11,939 nt of DNA from an uncultured Clostridia bacterium (GTDB lineage Bacteria; Bacillota; Clostridia; Christensenellales; Aristaeellaceae). Each line of letters begins with the position of its first letter. Within the stretch, counting starts at the first letter, position 1. The notes under the pieces were generated by a model. The model worked only from the letters and a program-made list of their open reading frames with translations. It had not been told where the DNA came from and did no database searches. Position numbers and translations under genes: made by a program. Shown here in pieces: positions 7,075 through 11,939 of the stretch. Location: positions 1 through 11,939 of the forward strand of contig CAMOIA010000019.1 of the NCBI GenBank assembly GCA_946615785.1, given 5' to 3'.

Positions 7075-8358
7075 ATGACACAAGCGCTTTCCCACCTTTT
7101 TGCGTATATTGAAAACGGCACCTCGGCCTATCACGTCGTGAACCACACGGAAGGCGTTCTTGAGGCGGCGGGCTTTAAGCGCCTGGCCCTTCGCGACAAC
7201 TGGAAACTGGAAAAGGGCGGCAGGTATTATGTATCGCCTTTCCCCACAACCCTTTATGCCTTCACAATCGGCGAGCGGGGGACGGACGGGCAATTGCGGC
7301 TCGCCGGCGCGCATACGGATTTTCCCGCGATGAAAATCAAGCCCGATCCGGATCTGAACCGCCGCGGCCTTCTGCAATTGAACACCGAAGTATACGGTGG
7401 CCCGATCTTAAACACCTGGTTCGACAGGCCGCTCTCCCTTGCGGGGCGCGTGGCAGTCAGAAAAGAGGGCGGCGGCGTTAAGACCCTGCCAGTCGATCTG
7501 AAGCGTCCCTGCCTGTACCTGCCGAACCTCGCCGTGCACATGAACCGCGGCGTGAACGAAGAGGGAAAGCCCATCAACAACCAGAAAGAGCTTCTGCCCT
7601 TTGTAATGCTGACAGACGAAAAGGCGGAAGCCCATCCTTTCCGCGCCCTCCTTGCCCAGGCGCTCGAGGTTCCCGCCGAGAGCATTCTGGATTATGACCT
7701 TTGCGTGTACAATCCGGCAAAGCCGTCCCTGGTCGGCTGGAAGGAGGATTTTGTCTCCTCGCCGCGCCTTGACGACATTTCCAGCTGCGCCGCGCTGATC
7801 CACGGCCTGATCGAAGGCGGCGGCCACGACGGCATCAGCATGGTCTGTCTGTTTGACAACGAAGAGGTCGGCTCCCGCTCCAAGCAGGGCGCGGATTCCG
7901 CCCTGCCGCGCCTGATTGTGGCAAAGATCTTCCGCGCGTTTTCAAAAGACGCGACGGACGCGCTCAGCGCTGCTGCCGATGGCTATTTTATGAGCGTGGA
8001 CGTGGCGCACGCCTGGCATCCCAATTACCCCGAAACGCAGGATATCACAAACTTCCCGCTGGCCGGAAAGGGCTTCTGTCTCAAGAGCGCCAGCAACCAG
8101 TCCTATGCCTGGGACGCAGAAGCGCTGGCCTTCGCCGCGGACCTTTGCCTTTCAAACGGCATTTTGTTCCAGCGCTTTGCCAAGCATTCCAACACCAAAG
8201 GCGGCGGCACCATCGGTTCCATCCTTTCCAGCCAGATCCCCATGCGCACGGTGGACATGGGCATCGGACTTCTGGCCATGCATTCCGCGCAGGAAATGAT
8301 GGCGAAGGCGGATCAGGATTCGCTTGAAAGCTTTGCGAAAGCGTACTTTGGAAAATGA
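7075..8358 (+). CDS. M18 family zinc aminopeptidase
   Basis: This cytoplasmic dinuclear-metal aminopeptidase (aspartyl-aminopeptidase family, M18) releases N-terminal residues from peptides. The 427-residue length fits bacterial members. The expected ligands are seen: His80 in AGAHTDFPAMKIKP with Asp82, bridging Asp233 in SPRLDDISS, Glu263 and Glu264 in FDNEEVGS, the Asp in SVDVAHAWHPNY, and His403 near the C-terminus (GLLAMHSAQE). The GGGTIG loop is also present. AAGGGGG at 7058-7064 lies 10 nt before the ATG. It is divergent from argR with an ARG-box-like site in its leader, which suggests a link between peptide use and arginine supply. It appears monocistronic: the next gene, 72 bp on, has its own probable promoter. 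Substrate preference (acidic or otherwise) is not certain. Confidence 0.93.
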   Translation: MTQALSHLFAYIENGTSAYHVVNHTEGVLEAAGFKRLALRDNWKLEKGGRYYVSPFPTTLYAFTIGERGTDGQLRLAGAHTDFPAMKIKPDPDLNRRGLLQLNTEVYGGPILNTWFDRPLSLAGRVAVRKEGGGVKTLPVDLKRPCLYLPNLAVHMNRGVNEEGKPINNQKELLPFVMLTDEKAEAHPFRALLAQALEVPAESILDYDLCVYNPAKPSLVGWKEDFVSSPRLDDISSCAALIHGLIEGGGHDGISMVCLFDNEEVGSRSKQGADSALPRLIVAKIFRAFSKDATDALSAAADGYFMSVDVAHAWHPNYPETQDITNFPLAGKGFCLKSASNQSYAWDAEALAFAADLCLSNGILFQRFAKHSNTKGGGTIGSILSSQIPMRTVDMGIGLLAMHSAQEMMAKADQDSLESFAKAYFGK

Positions 8359-8366
8359 TCATCCTC

Positions 8367-8396
8367 TTGCGGAACACAGGCTGTTTTTGCTACAAT
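8367..8396 (+). promoter_or_regulatory. Probable promoter of the aldo-keto reductase operon
   Basis: TACAAT at 8391-8396 is preceded by TGC (extended -10), and TTGCGG at 8367-8372 lies 18 bp upstream. It is placed in the 72-bp gap after the aminopeptidase gene and would give a leader of about 28 nt. No terminator was recognised for the upstream gene, so some read-through is likely. Confidence 0.45.
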
Positions 8397-8430
8397 AACG
8401 ATACAACAATACGTTCTCTGGAGGTGTCCC

Positions 8431-9420
8431 ATGCATCTTGCAAGCAGCGCCCGTTATGATGAAATGTCCTATCGCCGCACCGGGAAAAGCGGACTGATGC
8501 TCCCCCCGGTTTCCCTTGGTCTCTGGCACAATTTCGGCTCGACCGGCTGCTATGAAACCATGCGGGAAATGTGCTTTACCGCTTTTGACAGCGGCATTAC
8601 GCACTTCGACCTGGCCAACAATTACGGCCCGGAACCCGGCAGCGCGGAAAAGAATTTCGGCCGCATCCTGAACGAGGAGCTCAAAGCGTACCGGGACGAG
8701 ATCATCGTTTCCACCAAAGCCGGCTACGAAATGTGGGACGGCCCGTACGGCGACCACGGCAGCCGCAAGTATCTGATGGCCTCCCTTGACCAGAGCCTTG
8801 CGCGGCTGGGCCTTGATTATGTGGATATTTTCTATCACCACCGCATGGACATGGAAACGCCGCTTGAGGAAACGATGACCGCGCTTTACGACATCGTGCG
8901 TTCCGGCAAGGCGATCTATGTGGGCCTTAGCAATTACAACGGGGAAAGAATGCTGGAGGCTTCCGCGATCCTGAAGGAATTGCACGTGCCGTTCGTCATC
9001 AACCAGAACCGCTATTCCATTTACGACAGAACCATTGAAAAGAACGGCCTGAAGGAAGCCTGCCGCAAAGACGGCAAGGGCATTATCTGCTTCTCGCCCC
9101 TCGCGCAGGGCCTTCTGACCGACCGGTATTTAAACGGCATTCCGGAAGATTCCCGCATGCGCACCGACGGACGCTTCCTGAACGAGAACGCACTCAGCCC
9201 GGAGCGGCTCGCCTCCATCCGCGCGCTGAACGAACTGGCACTTTCACGCGGGCAGACCCTTGCGCAGATGGCGCTTTCCTGGGTGCTCAAGGACGACGTG
9301 ATCACCAGCGTTCTTATCGGCGCGAGCAAACCCTCCCAGATCCTCGAAAACCTCAAATGCGTGAACCAGACCGTCTTTACGCAGGAAGAATGCCGCCTCA
9401 TTGACGACAACAGCCTGTAA
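8431..9420 (+). CDS. gpr: Aldo-keto reductase, YghZ/Gpr type (L-glyceraldehyde 3-phosphate reductase family)
   Basis: This cytoplasmic NADPH-dependent reductase belongs to the AKR family that includes E. coli YghZ/Gpr, which reduces L-glyceraldehyde 3-phosphate and methylglyoxal. The similarity recalled to YghZ is strong along the chain, e.g. LGLWHNFG, THFDLANNYGPEPGSAE, TKAGYEMWDGPYG, GSRKYLMASLDQSL, FSPLAQGLLT, YLNGIPEDSRM and SVLIGASKPSQ. The catalytic tetrad is present: Asp60, Tyr65, Lys96 and His137. The cofactor-binding IGASK segment lies near the C-terminus. At 329 residues it is somewhat shorter than E. coli YghZ because it stops soon after the last conserved helix. GGAGGTG at 8420-8426 supports the start, and the 11 residues before MSYRRTGKSGL match the family's N-terminal extension. 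It leads an operon of redox and small proteins. The physiological substrate here is not proven. Confidence 0.92.
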   Translation: MHLASSARYDEMSYRRTGKSGLMLPPVSLGLWHNFGSTGCYETMREMCFTAFDSGITHFDLANNYGPEPGSAEKNFGRILNEELKAYRDEIIVSTKAGYEMWDGPYGDHGSRKYLMASLDQSLARLGLDYVDIFYHHRMDMETPLEETMTALYDIVRSGKAIYVGLSNYNGERMLEASAILKELHVPFVINQNRYSIYDRTIEKNGLKEACRKDGKGIICFSPLAQGLLTDRYLNGIPEDSRMRTDGRFLNENALSPERLASIRALNELALSRGQTLAQMALSWVLKDDVITSVLIGASKPSQILENLKCVNQTVFTQEECRLIDDNSL

Positions 9421-9437
9421 CGCGGAAGGAAAGCTGC

Positions 9438-9884
9438 ATGCTTGACATCAACGAAACCATCGGCGTCCTGCTCTCCGTCGTCGGGGAGAACCGGGGTGCG
9501 GACGACGAAAGTCCCGACGTGATCCGACTGGTGACCACCGGGCGTCTTTCGCGTCCCGCCGCGGACGAATATGTGCTCGCCTACACGGAAACCGACCCGG
9601 ACGACGGCCGAAGCCAGGATATTACGATGACCATAAGCCCGCACCGCATCACCATGACGCGGAACGGACCGTACGAGACCACCATGGTGTTTGAAAAGGA
9701 CAAGCGCTTCGACGGATGGTATGAGACACCCTGGGGCAGCATGAGCATGGGGATTTTCCCGGTCAAGGTGCAATTTGCCATCAGCGAAAGCGAAGGCATG
9801 GCGGAGCTTGAATACCAGGTGGACCTGCAGGGCGCTTTTTCCGGCATGCACCACCTGAAGCTTCGCTTTGCCCCCAATGACTGA
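9438..9884 (+). CDS. YwiB-like DUF1934 beta-barrel protein
   Basis: This 148-residue protein has the pattern of the DUF1934/YwiB family, calycin-like beta-barrels of unknown function common in Firmicutes. Alternating strands dominate: VIRLVTTGRLS, EYVLAYTETD, ITMTISPHRITMTRNG, TTMVFEKDKRFDGWYETPWGSMSMGIFPVKVQF and AELEYQVDLQGAFSGMHHLKLRF. The family hallmark segment, a Tyr-x-Thr-Pro-[YW]-Gly stretch followed by M-x-I, is clear at about residues 95-106. No signal peptide is present, so it is likely cytoplasmic. It begins 17 bp after the aldo-keto reductase stop, with GGAAGGAAA just upstream, and its 3' end overlaps the next gene. No enzymatic residues can be assigned; the family name is from memory of its pattern. 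Confidence 0.85.
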   Translation: MLDINETIGVLLSVVGENRGADDESPDVIRLVTTGRLSRPAADEYVLAYTETDPDDGRSQDITMTISPHRITMTRNGPYETTMVFEKDKRFDGWYETPWGSMSMGIFPVKVQFAISESEGMAELEYQVDLQGAFSGMHHLKLRFAPND

Positions 9885-10392
9885 CGGATTGTACGCGCGC
9901 CTTGAGCGCGCAGCGCGCGAAGGAATCGGCGAAGGCGCGTTTCTGCGCCTTTCAAGAGACGAAAGCGCGCTTTTTGCGACTGATTTTCCAAAGCGCTGCG
10001 GCGCTCTCAAAGCGGAAGAACGCATAAAGGCGCTTGAAAACGCCGGATGGAAAGCCGTCCTGGAGAACGGTCTCTGTTTTCTGACCCCGTCTGCCACGCT
10101 GTGCGAAAGCCTGTGCCCCGCCATGGTTCCCGATGACGTGCCCTGGCGGCGGGAAACGGCGTTCGCCTCGCTCATACGGCGGTATGAAACCTGCGCGCAA
10201 ACGGACGGGCGCTTTCTTCTGTACCTGCTGCGCGCGGTCGGAAGGGCGCGCCTTCGGGACGGCAGCGCGCTTTGGGACGCGAAAGCGGCCTATGCGCGGG
10301 CGCTTGCGGAAAAAAGTTCCGCCCGCACGCCGCTGACGGCGGCCCTTTCACAGGAGCTGTGCGACACCATCGCGGAAGGAGACGGAATATGA
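9877..10392 (+). CDS. Unrecognised 171-aa protein in redox operon
   Basis: I do not recognise this family. The product is soluble, with no signal peptide or membrane segment. The N-terminal half (about 1-75) looks like a compact alpha/beta unit: helix GLYARLERAAREG, a strand pair around AFLRLSRDESALFATDF, helix EERIKALENAGW and a beta hairpin AVLENGLCFLTP. The C-terminal half is mostly helical and rich in Ala, Arg and Leu. Coding is supported by codon use like its neighbours and by overlaps: 8 bp with the DUF1934 gene and an ATGA-type 4 bp overlap with the FAD oxidoreductase gene. The start is uncertain: ATG 9877 lacks a good ribosome site, while in-frame TTG 9868 has a weak GAAG 7 nt upstream and would add three residues. 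Translational coupling to the upstream gene is likely. Confidence 0.75.
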   Translation: MTDGLYARLERAAREGIGEGAFLRLSRDESALFATDFPKRCGALKAEERIKALENAGWKAVLENGLCFLTPSATLCESLCPAMVPDDVPWRRETAFASLIRRYETCAQTDGRFLLYLLRAVGRARLRDGSALWDAKAAYARALAEKSSARTPLTAALSQELCDTIAEGDGI

Positions 10393-11591
10393 AGATCGCC
10401 GTAATCGGGGGCGGAGCCTCCGGTCTGGCCGCGGCCATCGAGGCAGCAGAGGGCGGCGCGGACGTGACCGTCTTTGAAAAAAACGACCGCGTGGGGAAAA
10501 AGCTGCTCGCTACAGGAAACGGGCGCTGCAACCTGATGAACGCGGGGCCGCCTCGCTATCACCACGGTGCCCGTCTTGCCGGGGCGCTTTTGCAGTGCTT
10601 TGACGAAACCAGCATCCGCGCTTTTTTTGACGCTTGCGGCCTTGTGATTGCAAGGGAACCGGAGGAGGACGGACGGTTCTACCCTGCCTGCGGTCAGGCC
10701 GCCGTTGTACTGGACGCGCTCAGGTGGCGCACGGAAAAGGCGGGCGTTCAAATCCGGACTGGGAACGCCTGCCAGAGCATCAAGCGGTCCGCCGGGCGCT
10801 TTCTTGTCACCGCCGGCGGGGAAACCGCCGCGTTTGACGCCGTGATTCTGGCCTGCGGTTCTCCCGCGGGCGGCGGCACGGACGCTTATCATCTGGCGTC
10901 CGCATTCGGGCACACCCTGATCCCGCCGACCCCCGCCCTCTGTCCTCTCGAATGCGATATGCGCACCTTCCGGGCGCTGAAGGGGATCAGGGTGCAGGCG
11001 ATCCTCTCCCTGTACGGAAACGGGCACTTTATCGCCTGCGCCGGCGGGGAATGCCTTTTTACGGACAGCGGCCTCAGCGGCATCTGCGCCATGCAGCTGG
11101 CAGCCCAGGCCCAGGACGCCCTGAAGGAAGGACTGTGCGAAATCCATATGGATCTTTCCCCGCTGCTCGATTTTTGCCCGCGCAGGCATTTTTACGCATC
11201 AAAGCCCGCCGACAACCACGAAAAAACCGCGCTTTCGTGGCTTGAAGAGCGCAGGGCACGCATCGGGGATACGCATTTGCTTCGCGGCGCTCTTTCCCGC
11301 CCGATGGCGGAAATGATCGAAAAAAACAATCGTCTTGCTGACATGGCGCGCATGCTGACCGCCTGGCCGTTTCGCGTGACCGGCGTCCGCGCGCAATCCG
11401 CGCAGGTCATCCGCGGCGGCGTCGCCTCAGACGAAGTGGACGAAGAAACCCTGGAAAGCTGCCGAATGCCCGGCCTTTACTTCTGCGGAGAAATGCTGGA
11501 CGTCGACGGCGACTGCGGGGGGTATAATCTGATGTTCGCGTGGGCTTCCGGCCTTGCGGCCGGGCAGGCCGCCGCGCGGAGAAAGGAATGA
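10389..11591 (+). CDS. BaiN/HI0933 (YhiN)-type FAD-dependent oxidoreductase
   Basis: This 400-residue flavoprotein belongs to the HI0933/YhiN group, often annotated as aminoacetone oxidase-like or BaiN-like NAD(P)/FAD-dependent oxidoreductase; the true substrate is generally unknown. The Rossmann FAD motif GGGASGLAAA spans residues 7-16, with ribose-binding Glu30 in TVFEKNDRVGKK. The family signature LLATGNGRCNLMN follows at about 39-51. The second dinucleotide-binding strand VILACGSPAGGGTDAYHLA and the C-terminal FAD-contact segment GLYFCGEMLDVDGDCGGYNLMFAWASG are intact. The length is normal. The start at 10389 is chosen for GGAAGGAGA just upstream and the glycine-rich motif near the N-terminus; longer in-frame starts run through the preceding gene. 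It overlaps the upstream stop by 4 bp and is followed after 2 bp by a flavin-reductase-domain gene. Confidence 0.92.
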   Translation: MKIAVIGGGASGLAAAIEAAEGGADVTVFEKNDRVGKKLLATGNGRCNLMNAGPPRYHHGARLAGALLQCFDETSIRAFFDACGLVIAREPEEDGRFYPACGQAAVVLDALRWRTEKAGVQIRTGNACQSIKRSAGRFLVTAGGETAAFDAVILACGSPAGGGTDAYHLASAFGHTLIPPTPALCPLECDMRTFRALKGIRVQAILSLYGNGHFIACAGGECLFTDSGLSGICAMQLAAQAQDALKEGLCEIHMDLSPLLDFCPRRHFYASKPADNHEKTALSWLEERRARIGDTHLLRGALSRPMAEMIEKNNRLADMARMLTAWPFRVTGVRAQSAQVIRGGVASDEVDEETLESCRMPGLYFCGEMLDVDGDCGGYNLMFAWASGLAAGQAAARRKE

Positions 11592-11593
11592 AC

Positions 11594-11939
11594 ATGCAGT
11601 ATCAGGCCTTAAAACCGGGGGCATTGCTCAGCCCCGTACCCGCCGTGCTCGTCAGCTGCGGCGCGGAAGGAAAAAGCCCCAACGCTCTGACCATCGCCTG
11701 GGCGGGCACGGTATGCTCCGATCCGCCCATGTGCTCCATTTCCGTCCGTCCGGAACGCTACAGCCACGGCATGATCGTTGAAAGCGGCGAATTTGTGGTG
11801 AACCTGTGCAGCCGGGCGATGCTGAAGGCGGCGGACTATTGCGGCGTGCGTTCCGGGCGCGACGAGGACAAGCTGAAAAACGCGGGTCTTTCCTGCCGCA
11901 GGGCAAACTGCATGACCTTTGCGCGGGCCATCGACGGCG
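11594..11939 (+). CDS. Flavin reductase-like domain protein (flavoredoxin type), 3'-truncated by window edge
   Basis: The frame is open to the window end and gives 115 residues. The sequence fits the N-terminal FMN-binding split barrel of the flavin reductase-like (flavoredoxin/DIM6-NTAB) family: LSPVPAVLVSCG, then NALTIAWAGTVCSDPPMCSISVRPERYSHGMI, then GEFVVNLC and DYCGVRSGRDEDKL, all typical of these FMN-binding proteins. It presumably binds FMN and transfers electrons in the cytoplasm. ATG 11594 is preferred because AAAGGA at 11582-11587 lies 6 nt upstream; an in-frame ATG at 11588 abuts that site and is less likely. It starts 2 bp after the FAD oxidoreductase stop, so the two are surely co-translated. 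The C-terminal third or more is outside the window. Confidence 0.88.
   Translation, partial: MQYQALKPGALLSPVPAVLVSCGAEGKSPNALTIAWAGTVCSDPPMCSISVRPERYSHGMIVESGEFVVNLCSRAMLKAADYCGVRSGRDEDKLKNAGLSCRRANCMTFARAIDG

Noticed and set aside
8374..8388. Small hairpin with TTTT after the aminopeptidase gene as a terminator
   Set aside because: The stem AACA/TGTT is four A+T-rich pairs, too weak for an intrinsic terminator, and the T-run is part of the stem region and promoter spacer.
1..11939. Defence system, mobile element, CRISPR array, tRNA or rRNA gene
   Set aside because: I looked for transposase or integrase motifs, direct repeat arrays, tRNA-like cloverleaf sequence and toxin-antitoxin pairs and found none; nearly all sequence is accounted for by ordinary genes with consistent codon use.

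Overview
The window reads as chromosomal housekeeping and metabolic DNA from an anaerobic, saccharolytic member of the Bacillota, most likely class Clostridia and possibly a gut or plant-fibre organism. The reasons are a class II xylose isomerase with xylulokinase, an intracellular GH13 glucan hydrolase, the argR-recN pairing typical of Firmicutes, a YwiB/DUF1934 protein, purine-rich Shine-Dalgarno sequences (e.g. AAGGAGG before xylA), and G+C-rich coding DNA with A+T-rich promoter islands. The assignment is an inference; no rRNA or other phylogenetic marker is present.

Layout: (1) Positions 1-2759, plus strand: the 3' part of xylB (xylulokinase), then xylA (xylose isomerase) with its own probable promoter, ending in a strong hairpin terminator at 2782-2815 that probably serves both strands. 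(2) Positions 2849-6794, minus strand: argR, recN and a GH13 alpha-glycosidase, closely spaced (16 and 6 nt gaps) and apparently one transcript, converging on xylA. (3) Positions 6795-7074: a 280 bp divergent control region with a probable promoter on each strand, a perfect 17 bp palindrome between them, a near-consensus ARG box in front of the rightward gene and a strong hairpin in the argR leader. (4) Positions 7075-8358, plus strand: an M18 zinc aminopeptidase. (5) Positions 8431 to the window end, plus strand: a run of tightly packed or overlapping genes with its own probable promoter. It holds a YghZ/Gpr-type aldo-keto reductase, a YwiB-like DUF1934 barrel, an unrecognised 171-aa protein, a BaiN/HI0933-type FAD oxidoreductase and a flavin-reductase-domain protein cut by the window edge.

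Functionally, xylA and xylB convert xylose to xylulose 5-phosphate, and the GH13 enzyme would degrade imported maltodextrins. ArgR senses arginine and may control the adjacent aminopeptidase through the ARG box. RecN handles double-strand breaks. The last operon mixes redox enzymes with two small proteins of unknown role.

No mobile element, CRISPR array, RNA gene or defence system is visible. I see no convincing undescribed system. The points most worth checking are the divergent argR/aminopeptidase control region, the shortened C-terminus of the GH13 enzyme, and the unknown protein embedded in the redox operon.
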